Of a stretch of 64,000 bases of DNA, positions 8,333-20,000 are shown in pieces; positions within the stretch are counted from its first letter, which is position 1, and each line of letters begins with the position of its first letter. This DNA is from Aquimonas sp046318115 (GTDB lineage: Bacteria; Pseudomonadota; Gammaproteobacteria; Xanthomonadales; Xanthomonadaceae). Under the pieces are notes generated by a model. The model saw only the letters and a list, made by a program, of their open reading frames with translations, had not been told where the DNA came from and did not search any database. Both the position numbers and the translations under genes were made by a program. Where the stretch lies: the NCBI GenBank assembly GCA_046318115.1, contig JBKCVA010000148.1:12456-76455 (forward strand), given 5' to 3'.

Positions 8333-9907
8333 TCAATCCTCGTTGAACTCGCGGCCCTCGGCCTCGGCCTGGATGCGCGCGCGCTGGATCTTGCCGGTGT
8401 TGGTCTTGGGCAGGCTGTCGCGGAACTCGACCTCGCGCGGCACCATGAAGTCCTCCAGCTGGCTGCGGCAGTGGGCGATGATCGCGCGAGCGTCGAGCGC
8501 GACGCCCTCGGCCAGCACCACCACGGCGCGGATGGCGCGGCCCAGTACCTCGTCGGGCACGCCGACGACAGCGGCTTCCTTGATGCCCGGCAGGGCGTAC
8601 AGCGCGGCCTCGACTTCCTTCGGCGCGACCTTCTCGCCGCGCGACTTGATGATGTCGTCCTTGCGGCCGACGAAGTAGACGAAGCCTTCGTCGTCCATGC
8701 GGAACAGGTCGCCGGTGTGCAACACCCTTTCCCAGGGATAGCGGCCGGGCTTCAGCGCCTTGGCGGTGGCTTCCTCGTTGCGCCAGTAGCCCTGCATCAC
8801 ATGACCGCCGCGCACGACCAGCTCACCCACCGTGTTCGGCGGCAGCGGCCGGCCTTCGTCGTCGGCAACCCAGATCTCGGTGCCGGGAATGGCGATGCCG
8901 ACGCTATCCGGGCGACGCGCCAGCTCGGCCGGCGGCAGCCAGGTGCAGCGCTTCGACTCGGTCATGCCGTACATCGAGAACACGCGGGCGTTGGGGAAGA
9001 TCTCCTGCAGCTTCAGGATGTGCGCCGGCGGCAGGGCGGCGGCGGTATTGGTCAGGAAGCGCACGGGGGCCACCCACTCGGGCTTCAGGCTCTTCATCTG
9101 CACCAGCATGGCGGCGATCGTCGGCACCAGCGGGAAGCCGGTGACGCGCTCGCGCTCGAGCAGCGGCAGCACCTTCTGCGGGAACGCGAAGCTGCGCTCC
9201 AGCACCAGGGTGTAGCCCTTCAGCACCGCCATCAGCAGCTGGTAGAGGCCGTAGTCGAAGGCCAGCGGCAGCACGCTCAGCACGACCTCGTCCTCGCTGG
9301 CTTCGAGGTAGGTGGTGATCGAGGTGGCGGCGTGCAGGATGTTCTTGTGCGTCATCATGACGCCCTTGGGGTTGCCGGTGGACCCCGAGGTGTAGACCAG
9401 CATGGCGAGATCGATATCGATGCCGCGCGGCGCGGCCGGCAGTGGCGCACCCGCCTCATCGAGGAAACGCTCCCAGCCGAGACCCAGTGCCCCGAGATCC
9501 GACCCGGCCGTCGCGTCCATCACCACGATGCGGCGCAGGCTGGGCGTCTGTGCGGCGGCTTCCAGCGCGGCCGGCAGCAGGCTCAGCTGGGTGATGAGCA
9601 CGCTGGCTTCGCAGTTGCCCAGCACGAAGGCCAGCTTGTGCGCCTTGGTGGTCGGGTTGATCACGCTGAACACGCCGCCGGCGCGCAGGGTGGCGAAGAT
9701 CGACACGCAGGTTTCGACGCGATTCTCGGCGAACACCACGCAGCGCTCGCCGTTCGCGAGCCCGGCCACGTTCACCAGGGCGGCCGCGGCGCACTCGACC
9801 GCGGCGTCGAAGCCGGCGTAGTCGAGACGCTCGTCGCCACACACGAGGGCGGTGTGCTGCGGCCGCCGTGCCGCCGCCTCGCTCAGGAAGGCTTCGAAAC
9901 GCTTCAT
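8333..9907 (-). CDS. AMP-forming acyl-CoA/acyl-ACP ligase, exosortase A-associated type
   Basis: This 524-residue ANL-superfamily adenylating enzyme has the P-loop YTSGSTGNPKG, the A5 motif YGMTE, the hinge TGD..R..D..FVYFVGRKDD, and the C-terminal lysine motif LPKTNTGKIQR. It should activate a carboxylic acid as an adenylate and load it on CoA or on a carrier protein. The gene for a free-standing acyl carrier protein ends just 5 bp upstream on the same strand, so that ACP is the likely partner. Its overall sequence resembles ligases annotated as exosortase A system-associated, which matches the decarboxylase at the left edge of the window. The acid it activates cannot be read from the sequence. 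Confidence 0.85.
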   Translation of the reverse strand: MKRFEAFLSEAAARRPQHTALVCGDERLDYAGFDAAVECAAAALVNVAGLANGERCVVFAENRVETCVSIFATLRAGGVFSVINPTTKAHKLAFVLGNCEASVLITQLSLLPAALEAAAQTPSLRRIVVMDATAGSDLGALGLGWERFLDEAGAPLPAAPRGIDIDLAMLVYTSGSTGNPKGVMMTHKNILHAATSITTYLEASEDEVVLSVLPLAFDYGLYQLLMAVLKGYTLVLERSFAFPQKVLPLLERERVTGFPLVPTIAAMLVQMKSLKPEWVAPVRFLTNTAAALPPAHILKLQEIFPNARVFSMYGMTESKRCTWLPPAELARRPDSVGIAIPGTEIWVADDEGRPLPPNTVGELVVRGGHVMQGYWRNEEATAKALKPGRYPWERVLHTGDLFRMDDEGFVYFVGRKDDIIKSRGEKVAPKEVEAALYALPGIKEAAVVGVPDEVLGRAIRAVVVLAEGVALDARAIIAHCRSQLEDFMVPREVEFRDSLPKTNTGKIQRARIQAEAEGREFNED

Positions 9908-9912
9908 GGGGC

Positions 9913-10161
9913 TCAGGCTCCGGTCTTGCGGCCGATGTAGCGCACCAGGGCGCCGACGCCGTCGATGTTCTCCGGCAGCACTTCATCGTCGTCGACGGTG
10001 AAGCCGAAGGTCTCCTCCAGCCAGGTGACCAGGGTCAGCACGCCCATCGAATCGATGATGCCGGCCTCGAACAGACTGGTGTCCGCGGCGAGCGGGGCGT
10101 CGCCGGCGGTGGGAAAGGCATCGGCCAGGAAGGCGCGGACCTGGGTTTCGATCGGACTCAT
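9913..10161 (-). CDS. stand-alone acyl carrier protein
   Basis: An 82-residue acyl carrier protein. Ser38 in the motif FEAGIIDSMGVL is the expected 4'-phosphopantetheine attachment site. The ATG at 10161 was chosen because everything upstream is non-conserved and arginine-rich. It lies between the acetyltransferase and the ligase in a run of five same-strand genes. A discrete ACP beside an adenylating ligase suggests a trans-loading step that feeds or unloads the large synthetase encoded upstream. Confidence 0.88.
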   Translation of the reverse strand: MSPIETQVRAFLADAFPTAGDAPLAADTSLFEAGIIDSMGVLTLVTWLEETFGFTVDDDEVLPENIDGVGALVRYIGRKTGA

Positions 10162-10296
10162 GCGGAGGTTCCGGGTGGTGGGGCGAAAGCGCCCGTGCGT
10201 GGAGAAAAGGTGGCGCGCATCCGCGGGCGGGCGGCCACGCGGGCGACCTGCGCGGCGCGCGCCGGCGGTGCGTGTCGGGGCGCGGAATGCTAGCAC

Positions 10297-11076
10297 TCAG
10301 GTGGACTCCGGCTTGGTGGCGGCGTCCGCTTGTGGCGTTCCGGCCGCCGGCGCGGGGTCGGCGTCGCCGGGCCGTGGCAGCACGCCGACCCGGCGCGCCG
10401 GGCTGCCGGCCACGATCGTGTACGGCGCTACGTTCGCGCTGACGATGCTGCGCGCGGTGACGATGCTGCCCTCGCCGATCTCGACGCCGGGCAGGATCAT
10501 CGCGTCGGCGCCGATCCACACGTTGTCGTGCACGACGATCGCGCGCACGTCCTCGTCGCTGGGCGGCGCCCCGGCGAGACGCGCGGCGGGGTCGCTGGCA
10601 TGGCCGGCCGAATCGCGGAAGCTCACGCCGCTGGCGACCTGCACATGGCGGCCAAGGCGGATCTCACGGCCGACCACGAAGCTGACCTCGTGGCCGATGT
10701 CGCAGTGGTCGCCGATGTGCAGCTTCGGCCGGGCCACGAAGCTGGCGGCGAACTTGAGGCTCAGCTTGCCGTTGAAATGCACGAAGTCGCCCAGCACCAG
10801 CTCGCCGCGGCCCATCACCCAGGGCACGTAGATGCCGGCGGTGACGCCGCGACCGAAACGGGTGCAATAAGCCTTCAGCAGCGGCTCGGCGATCAGCTTG
10901 CCGCGCACGAAGAAGACCAGGCTGCGCAGGCCGAGGAACAGCCACAGCATCGGCAGTACCAGCAGCTTCGGCGCCGGCAGAGTGAAATGGTGGATACGGC
11001 GCTTGGCCGCGCGCAGCGCGCGTGCCAGCGGATGGTCGGCGCGCGCCGCCCAGTGGCGCAGCGAGGCGAGGCTCAT
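10297..11076 (-). CDS. hexapeptide-repeat acyltransferase (left-handed beta-helix)
   Basis: This 259-residue protein has an N-terminal hydrophobic stretch (KLLVLPMLWLFLGLRSLVFF) that may anchor it to the membrane. It is followed by imperfect hexapeptide repeats (IGDHCDIGHEVSF, VVHDNVWIGADAMILPGVEIGEGSIV) and the C-terminal YTIVAGSPARRVG of the maltose/galactoside/serine O-acetyltransferase class. Such enzymes transfer acetyl or another acyl group from CoA to a hydroxyl or amine, often on sugars. Its ATG overlaps the stop of the synthetase gene by four bases (ATGA), so the two are coupled. The acceptor could be the synthetase product or a polysaccharide precursor. Confidence 0.8.
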   Translation of the reverse strand: MSLASLRHWAARADHPLARALRAAKRRIHHFTLPAPKLLVLPMLWLFLGLRSLVFFVRGKLIAEPLLKAYCTRFGRGVTAGIYVPWVMGRGELVLGDFVHFNGKLSLKFAASFVARPKLHIGDHCDIGHEVSFVVGREIRLGRHVQVASGVSFRDSAGHASDPAARLAGAPPSDEDVRAIVVHDNVWIGADAMILPGVEIGEGSIVTARSIVSANVAPYTIVAGSPARRVGVLPRPGDADPAPAAGTPQADAATKPEST

Positions 11077-14000
11077 GGTTCGGGGCTCCGGGGTGAGGGG
11101 ATGCGGCCGAACAGTCGGCCGAGCCAGGTGTCGCGGTTGGGTGCGGGTGTGGCCGCGGTCGTGGGTGACGGGCGCTCGCGGGAGCCGCCGTCGAGCTCCC
11201 GCGCCAGCCCGCGCAGGCTGGACTGGCCGACGCGCAGCAGCGGCAGGCGCTGACCGCAGGCGTCCTCGACCTGCTGCACCATCCGCAGGGCCAGCAGCGA
11301 ATCGCCGCCGTGATCGAAGAAGCTGGCGTCCGGGTCGATCGCCACACCGCCCAGCAGGCCGGACCAGACCTCGGCCAGCAGGGCCTCGGTCGCCGTGCGC
11401 GCGCGCTCGACCGCCAGCGCCGAGCTGTCCGCCGCGGCCGACAAGGGCTGCGCCGGCCACCGGGCGAGCGCTTCGCGGTCGCGCTTGCCGTTCGGCAAGC
11501 GCGGCAACGTCTCGGCCTGCAGGAAGTGGCTCGGCAGCATGGGCGCCGGCAGCCGCGTCGCCAGCTGTTGGCGCAGCGCCCGCGGATCCGTGGACGTCGC
11601 CGGCTCGAGCACCAGCCACGCCCAGAGTTCGCCCTCGCCCTGCGCCACCAGCGCCGTTGCCGCCTCACGCACGCCCGGCAGGGCCAGCAGTGCGCTGTCG
11701 ATTTCCTCCAGCTCGATGCGATGCCCGCGCAGCTTGACCTGGCTGTCGAGGCGGCCGAGGTGGCGGAGCGCGTCCTGTGACTCGCGCACGACGAGGTCGC
11801 CGCTGCGATAGGCGCGGCGGCCGTCGGGCAGCGTCCGGAAGCGCTCGGCCGTGAGCGCCTCGCGTCCGCGGTAGCCCAGCGCCACCCCGGGCCCGGCGAT
11901 CCACAGCTCGCCCGCGGTGTCCTCGGCAGCAGGCCGACCTTCGGCGTCGAACACGTGCAGCTGCACGCCGCGCAGCGGCTCGCCGAGCAGCACGCCGCGC
12001 GCCAGCGTGTCGACCCGCCAGGCGCTGGCCCAGACGGTGGCTTCGGTCGGGCCGTAGAGGTTCCACAGCTCGGCCACCTTGGGGACCAGGCGCTCCGCCA
12101 GCGCCTGCGGCAGCGCCTCGCCGCCGAGCCACACGCGGCAGGCGCGCAGAGCGGCAGGCGGCGTGCTGCCGAGCCACAGCTGCATCAGGGTCGGCGTGGT
12201 CTGCAGCAAGGTGCAGGCTTCGTTCTCCAGAAGTCGCCACAGTGCTGAGGGATCGCGCGCCTGGGCTTCGTCGGCGATCACGCAGCGCGCCCCCAGCGCG
12301 AGCGGCAGCAGCAGCTCGACGATGGCGATGTCGAAGCTCGCGGTGGTGGTCGCCAGCATCCGATCCTCGGCGTGCAGCCCGGGGCGTTCGGTCATTGCCT
12401 GCAGCAGCCAGGCAAGGTTGGCCTGGCTCACCGCCACCCCTTTCGGCTGGCCGGTGCTGCCCGAGGTGTAGATGACGTACGCCGGCAAGGTGTCTGCAGC
12501 CGCGTCGGCCGGCCTTGCCGCCTCCGCGGACGCGAGCCCGGACAGCGCCAGCGCCCGCATGCCCCGCAGCGCTTCCGGCAGCTGCGCAGCGTCCGCGCAG
12601 AGGACGATCGCCAGCCCCGCGTCCTCGGCCATGAAGCGCAGCCGGGCCGGCGGGTACTCGGGATCCAGCGGCACCCACGCGGCCCCGCAGGCGAAGCAGG
12701 CCAGCATCGCGGCGGGCAGGTCGACGCCGCGCGGCAGGCACAGGCCGACGCGGTCACCGGGGCCGACTCCGCGCGCGCGCAGCGCCTGGGCGATGGCATC
12801 GATGCGCTGGCCGAGGCTGGCGTAATCCGTGTCGCGGCCGTGGAAGCGCAGGGCGACGCGCTGCGGTGTCGCCGCGATCTGCCGCCGCACGGCGGACAGC
12901 AGCAGCGGCGCCGGATCCGCCGCGACCGCCGGCAGCACCGACGCCAGGGCGCGTTCGAAGGCGTCGAGCACCGCTTGCGCGCGCGTGGGACTGAGCCGTT
13001 CGCTGCTGTAGTGCAGGTCCAGCAGCAGCGCGTCGCCGGCTTCGTGGAAGTTGAAGATCAGTTCACTCAGAAGACCGGGCTTGCGGCCCTCCCGTCCTTC
13101 GGCGCGCACCGGCGCGAACTGGCCGAGGTCCAGCGCGGGATTGAGATTGAAGTAGACCCCGCTGAGCGCAGGCCGATCGCCGCGGGCGCCGAGCCCGAGC
13201 GCACGGGCGACCCGCGCCTGGGTCAGCCAGGGCTGGTCGAGCGCGTCGAGCAGGGCGGCGCGGACGCCGGCCAGCGCCGCCAGCGGACCCTCCGTGGCCG
13301 GCAGCTGCAGCCGCAGCGGCAGGTCGAGCACGCCGTCGCTGAGCAGATGGGGATGCCGGCCCTGGGCCTGACTGGCGTAGGGCAGGGCGAGCACCAGGTC
13401 GCGCTGGTCGCTGAGACCGCGCAGGCCAACGGCTGTGATCGCCAGCAGCAGCTGGTACAGCGTGCAGCGCTGCGTGGCGGCCAAGGTCTTGAGGGTGCGG
13501 AAGTGCGCGCCGTCGTAACGGCGCTGCAAGGTGTCGGCGTCGAAGCGGCGTTCGCCTTCCACTTCGCGGTCGGCCAGCGAGAAAGTCGGTGCGCCACGCA
13601 GGCGTTCGACCGCTGCCGCCAGCGCCGCGACGCCTTCGGCACCGTCCATGCGGGCCTGGCCTTCGCGGGCGAAGGCGAAGGGCGAACCGGCGGGCGGCAG
13701 GGTCGCCTCGCGCACCTCGCGCTCAGCCTGCAGCAACAGGGCGAGTTCACGCAGGAACACGCCCGTGGCCCAGCCGTCGAACACCAGATGGCTGCCGGCC
13801 ATCAGCAGCTCGGCGTGGTCGTCTCCCAGCAGGCACAGGCGGAGCGCCATCAGCGCCCCCTCGCCCGGCGCATACAGGCGCTCGCGCAGGGCGTCGAAGC
13901 AGGCGTCGGCCTCGCGCTGCGGGGCGGCATGGCCGCGCAGATCGAGGCAGGCATAGTCCGCGCCTTCGCCCTGCCGATGCTGACGTGGGCGCTGGCTGTC

Positions 14001-17000
14001 GATGCGCAGGTGCAGGCCGGCATGGCGCTGCAGCAGGGTGTGCAGCGCGCGCTGCAGGGCGTTCAGCGAGGGCAGCCCGCGCAGCGACAGGCGGAACGTC
14101 TCGACCAGCGCGCGTGCGCCCTCGCGGTGCATCGCCGCCACCAGCCAGCGTTCGGTCTGGCCGGGGCCCAGCGGGCTCTCCTCCGGCGCAGGCGGACGCG
14201 GCGCGCTGCCGGCACGCGGCGTGATCAGGCCGAGCGCCATCAGTTCGTCGAGCGCGCCCACAAAGACCTCGACCACGCGGTCGATCTCGGCCTCGCCGAA
14301 GGCACAGGTGACGAAGTGGCCGAACTGCTCGTACAGATGCAGGCCGTGGAAGCGTGCGAGGTAGTAGAACAGGCTCACGTGCTTCTGGTCCTCGTCCCAG
14401 CTGAGCCGCCACAGCGAGGCGCAGTGCACCGCCCGCACCGGCGCCGCGCGCTCGGCGAAGGCGGCGTTGAGCCGGTCGATCAGCCCCTGGGTGCGCGCGT
14501 TCAGCCCGTCGTACAGGGCCTGGCCGCCGCGCTTGAGTTCGAGCAGGGTGGCGCGGCCTGCCGCCAGCGCCAGCGGATGCCGCACGAAGGTCCCGGCGAA
14601 ATAGGTGACCCCGGCCTCGGGATAGCTGTCGTCGCCGTACTGCCAGTGGCCGCCGTCGAGCGCGTCCATCCAGCGCGCGTCGCCGGCGAGTGCGGCGAGC
14701 GGCAGGCCACCGCCGATGATCTTGCCGTAGGCGCAGAGGTCGGCGCGGACGCCGTAGAACTGCTGCGCGCCGCCGGGCGCGAGCCGGAATCCGGTCACCA
14801 CCTCGTCGAAGATCAGCGCCGCGCCGCAGCCGTCGCAGATCTCGCGCAGCGCCTGCACGAAGGCCTGCGGCTGCAGGGTCGGGTGCTTGTTCTGTACCGG
14901 CTCGATCATGATCGCCGCGAGTTCGTGGCCGCGTTCGCGCAGCACCTGCAGCGAGGCCTCCGAGGCGTAGTCCAGCACCAGCACGTTCTCGACCGCGTTC
15001 GCCAGGATGCCCGGCGCCGCCGCCAGCGAGCGCAGCTGGCGGGTGCCGCGCACGATCACCTCGTCGAAGATGCCGTGGTAGCTGTGGGTGAAGAGGGCGA
15101 TGGTCTTGCGGCCGGTGACCGTGCGCGCCACGCGCATCGCGCCCATCACCGCCTCGGATCCGGTGTTGCAGAAGCCGACGCGGGCGTGGCCGGTGAACTC
15201 GCTGATCAGATCGGCCACCTCGGCCGCCAGCGGGTGCTGTGGCCCGACCTCGATGCCGCGATCCAGCTGGGCGTGCATGGCCGCGGTCAGCGCCGCCGTG
15301 CGATAGCCGAGCAGGTTGGCGCCGAAGCAGCCGAGCAGGTCGATGTAGGCGTTGCCGTCGAGGTCCCAGATCCGTGCGCCCTCCGAACGGTCGGCCACGA
15401 TCGGGTAGACGAGATCCTTCCACTGCGGATGGAAGCCGGTCACGACCCGCGGGTCGGCCATGCGCGCGCGGTGCTGCTGGCTGAAGGCCCGTGAGCGCCC
15501 GCTGCGGGCGAGGTAGCGCTGGATGAAGTCGTCGAGCCAGGCGCGCTGGCGGGCATCCAGACCCTGCGCGGGGGCCAGCGCGATCCGCGCCGAAGCGCCG
15601 AAGGGCTGGGCCTTGAGGTCGGGGGCCGGTGTGGCGGCGTCCTGGTGGTTCGCCGGCGGTGCGGGCGTCGGCAAGGCCGCCGGCGCCGCGCCTGCTGCCG
15701 CCGTGCCACCGAGCAGGGCCAGCTGCTGCTGCATCCACTGCATCTGTTGCTGCAGCAGGGCCAGCGCATCGGCAGGCGCGGCGCTGGCGGCGATCGGCGC
15801 AACGGTGTGATGGGCGGCGCCTGCGGAGGCGGTTGGTGCGAAGCGCTCGGGCGGCAGCTCGGCGTGCAGCGCATCGGCGAGACGGTCGACCGTGTCGAGG
15901 TCTTCCATCAGCCGGCGGAAGCGCAGCCGCAGGCCGAACACGCGATCGATCTCCAGGGTGGCCTGGGTGAGGCTGAGGGAATCGAGGCCCTGTTCCACCA
16001 GCGCCTGGTCCGGCCGCAGTTCCGACGCCGCGAGGCCGGCGACATCGGCCAGCAGGGCGGTGAGTTGGCGCTTGAGTTCGGCTCGACGATCAGGCATGGG
16101 GGCGTGCTCGCAGCGGCCGGTGGCGGCAGCGGCTTCTGGAGGTGTGCCCCCTGCGCCCGGCGCAGGCCGCGGGAACGCGCCGGTGGCTGGTGGGGTTGGG
16201 GCAGGGCCGGGCGTTTCGTAGCGCTGGCCACCGAAGCGATACGTCGGCAGGGGCGCGCGTCGAAGGCGCGGGGGTGGCCAGCGCAGCGGTGCGCCCAGCG
16301 ACCACAGCGCACCCAGCGCCCGGCTGGCGCGCTCGAACGCATCGCCGTCGCCGTCGTCGCCGGCGGGCAGCAGGGCGACGCCGCGCGGCAGGCGGCCGTC
16401 GACATGGCGATGCTGGCGCAGCAGGGCCGTGAGAGCGCTGCCGGGTCCGATCTCGATGAAGACGCTGTCGGGCGCCACCAGCGCGTCCTGCAGCGCGGCC
16501 GAGAACTGCACCGGGCGGCGCATCTGGCTGGCCCAGTACTCCGCGCTGCAGGCCTCGGCCTCGCTCAGCACGCGGCCCTGGGCACCGCCGTAAAGCGGCA
16601 CGCTGGCCGGGCGCAGGACCACGTCCTGCAGGGCGCGTCGCAGCCTTGGCACCGCGCCGTCCATGGCCGCGCTGTGGAAGCCGTGCGACACCTGCAGGCG
16701 CTGCGCCGACAGTCCGGCTTCGCCAAGCGCGCCGTGCAGGCGGTCGATGGCCTCGGCAGGACCGGCGACTACCTGCAGCGCGGGCGCGTTGTGGCAGGCG
16801 ATCTCCAGCGTCGGTGGCAGCAGGGCCTGCAGGCGCTCGGCGCTGGCACGCACTGCCAGCATGCCGCCGCGCGGCTGCTCGGCCATGGCCTCGGCGCGCG
16901 CGACTACCAGCCGCGCGGCATCGGCCAGCGTCATGACGCCGGCGCAGACGGCGGCCGCGAACTCGCCGAGGCTGTGGCCGATGACGGCGGCCGGCTGCAG

Positions 17001-20000
17001 GCCCAATGCCTGCAGCGCACAGGTCAGGGCGTACTCCATGGCGAACAGCGCCGGCTGCGCCACCCGGGTGTCGGCCAGCTGCGCCTCGGCCGTCGGGCCC
17101 GCCGCCGACAGCAGCAGTGCACGCAAGGGGTTCGAGGGTTCTGGCGCCAGCACCTCCAGCGCGGCATCGAGGGCGCGCGCAAAGTCCGGCCAGCGCGCGT
17201 ACAGGCCTGCAGCCATGCCGGGCCACTGCGCGCCCTGGCCGGGGTACAGGAACACCAGCCGTGGCGCCGGCAGGGATTGAGTCGCCGGCAGCGGCGCACG
17301 CAGCGCGCGGATCAGCGTCGCCCGATCGCCGGCCACCGGGCAGGCGCGCAGTCGCAGCGGGCTGCGGCCGTGCATCAGGGTGGCCTGCACCGCGGCGAGC
17401 GGCAGCGCGGGCTGCGCTTCGAGGGCGTCCGCCAGATCGGCCGCGCGCGCCGCCAGTGCCGCCGGATCCTGCGCCGACAGAGGAAACAGAGGCAGGTCGA
17501 CCGATGCTGCGCCGTCGCCGTCGCCCTCGCCGCCGGTTGGGGTGACCGCCGTGACCGGTGCCTCGGCCAGCACCACGTGGGCATTGGTGCCGCCGACGCC
17601 GAAACTGCTGACTCCGGCGAAGCGCGGACGAGCCCCGCGCGCCCAGGGCTGCGCCTCGGCGCGGACGACGAAGGGCGTGGCGGCGAAATCGATCTGCGGA
17701 TTGGCGCGGCGGTAGTGCAGGGTGCCCGGGATCCAGCCGCGCGCGAGACACAGGGCAGCCTTGATCAGGCCGAGTACGCCAGCCGCCGCGACGCTGTGGC
17801 CGAGATTGGACTTCAGCGAGCCCAGCACGCAGGGCGGGCGCTGGGCGTCCGCCGCGTCGACGCCGTAGACGCGACGCAAAGCTTCGACCTCGATGGGGTC
17901 GCCGAGCACGGTGCCGGTGCCGTGGGTCTCGATGTGGTCGACCGCTTCGGGCGCCACCTGCGCGCGCGCCAGCGCCATCCGCAGGCAGTCGACCTGGCCG
18001 TCGATGCTGGGCGCACTGAAGCTGGCCTTGTGGCCGCCATCGTTGTTGAGCCCGGCGCCGCGCAGCAGTGCGTGGACCGTGTCGCCGTCGGCGAGGGCTC
18101 TGGACAGGGGCTTCAGCAGGACCATGCCCGCGCCCTCGGAGAACACCGTGCCCGAGGCATCGGCATCGAAGGGGCGACACAGGCCGTCGGCCGACTCCAT
18201 CCCACCGTCCACGTGCAGATACCCGGCACGCTGGGGATGCAGCAGGGTGGCGGCGCCGGCCAGCGCGAGCTCGCAGCGTCCCGCCCACAGCGCCTCGGCG
18301 GCCTCGACCACGGCCACCAGGCCGGTCGAGCAGGCGGTGTGGACGCTGACCGCGGGGCCGCGCAGGTCGAGACGATGGGCGATCCGGGTGGCGGCGTAGT
18401 CCTTCTCGGTGGCGATCTGCAGGCCGAGCTCGCCGCTGCGTGCCACCAGCTCGGCGGCATGCTCGCGCAGTTCGAGCGCATGCCGGCCATGCGCGGTGCC
18501 CGCCCACACGCCGATCCGCTGGCCGCTGGCGCGTGCCGCGGCCGGACAGACGCTGGCGTGTTCAAGCGTCTCCCACGCCAGCTCCAGCAGCAGACGCTGC
18601 TGGGGATCGATGAGCTGGGCCTCGCGCGGGCCGATGCCGAACAGCTCGGCGTCGAAACGTTTCGCCTCGGTGAGGATGCCGCGTGCGGGCACGTAGTTCG
18701 GGCGCGCGCTGAGCTCGACGGGCAGGCGCGGATCGAGTTCGTCGGGCGCGAAGCGGGTGATCAGGTCGCGGCCGTCGAGCAGGGCCTGCCATAGCGCCTC
18801 GAGGTCCGCGCAGCCGGGCGCACGCGCGGCCAGGCCGATGAGGGCCAGCGGTTCGCGTGGGTCCGTCGCCGGGCGCTGCTGCGCCGGGCTCGACGCCGGC
18901 TCGGCGAGCCGCGCGCATTGGGCGGCGACGCTGGGCGCGGCATAGACGTCGGCGACGCCGAGACCGTCGATGCCGGCGGCGCGCATCCGCGCCACCGCGG
19001 TCATCACCTGCAGCGAGCCGGCCCCGCACTCGAACAGCGGGCTGTGCGCCTGCAGCTCCGGCAGGCCCAGCACCTCGCGCCAGATCGCCAGCAGTCGTGT
19101 CTGCAGGGCTGTGCCTGCGGGTGCCGCAGCGGCGCTGGCGAAGGCCGCTTCCAGCCGCAGCGCGATGGCGCGGCGATCGAGCTTGCCGTTGCTCAAATGC
19201 GGGAGGCGATCGAGCGGCAGCAGCCGCTGCGGCCACATCGCGCTCGGCAGCAGCCGCGCCAACGTGCTGCGCAGGCTCGACAGCGGCGGCGCATCGGCCG
19301 GCGCCACGGCCGCGCACAGCAGGGGTTCGCCCTGCCCATCGGCGACCAGTGCGACCGCGGCTTCGCGAATGCCCGGCACGGCGCAGAGCGCGGCCTCGAT
19401 CTCGCCGGGTTCGATCCGTACGCCGTGCAGCTTGAGCTGCGCATCGCTTCGGCCCAGGTAGTCGAGACGTCCATCGGCGCGCCAGCGCGCGCGATCCCCG
19501 GTGCGATAGACGCGGCCGCCCGGCGTGAAGGGATCATTGATGAACAGCTCGGTGCTGAGCGCCGGCCGGTTCAGGTAGCCGCGCCCGACCGCGCGGCCGC
19601 CGATCCACAGCTCACCCTCTTCGCCGACATCCAGCGCGCACCCCTCGGCGTCGACCACGTACAGGCGCACGTTGTCGATCGGCGCGCCGATGCTGACGCA
19701 GCCAAGGTCTTCGTCCTCGCTGCTGCAGACGTGCCGGCTGACCTCGATGGCCGCCTCGGTGGGGCCATAGAGGTTTTCCACTGTCGCCTGCGGCAGCCGC
19801 TGCCGACAGCTGCGCAGCAGTGCGCCAGGCAGGGCCTCGCCCGCGCAAAGCAGGTAGCGGATCGACTGGCAGCGCTCGACCCCGGGTGTCGCCAGGAAGA
19901 AGCGCAGCATCGAGGGCACGAAGTACAGGTGGCTGACCTGTTCCGCCTGGATCAGTGCGATCAGGGCCGCCGGATCCCGGTGCTCGCCGGCGTCGCTCAG

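Noticed and set aside
12372..15494. A 1040-residue open frame on the plus strand, antisense to the NRPS-PKS
   Set aside because: It is the complement of a well-supported synthetase and is rich in Gln, Arg, Ala and Gly with no domain motif. Long antisense frames are expected at this GC content.
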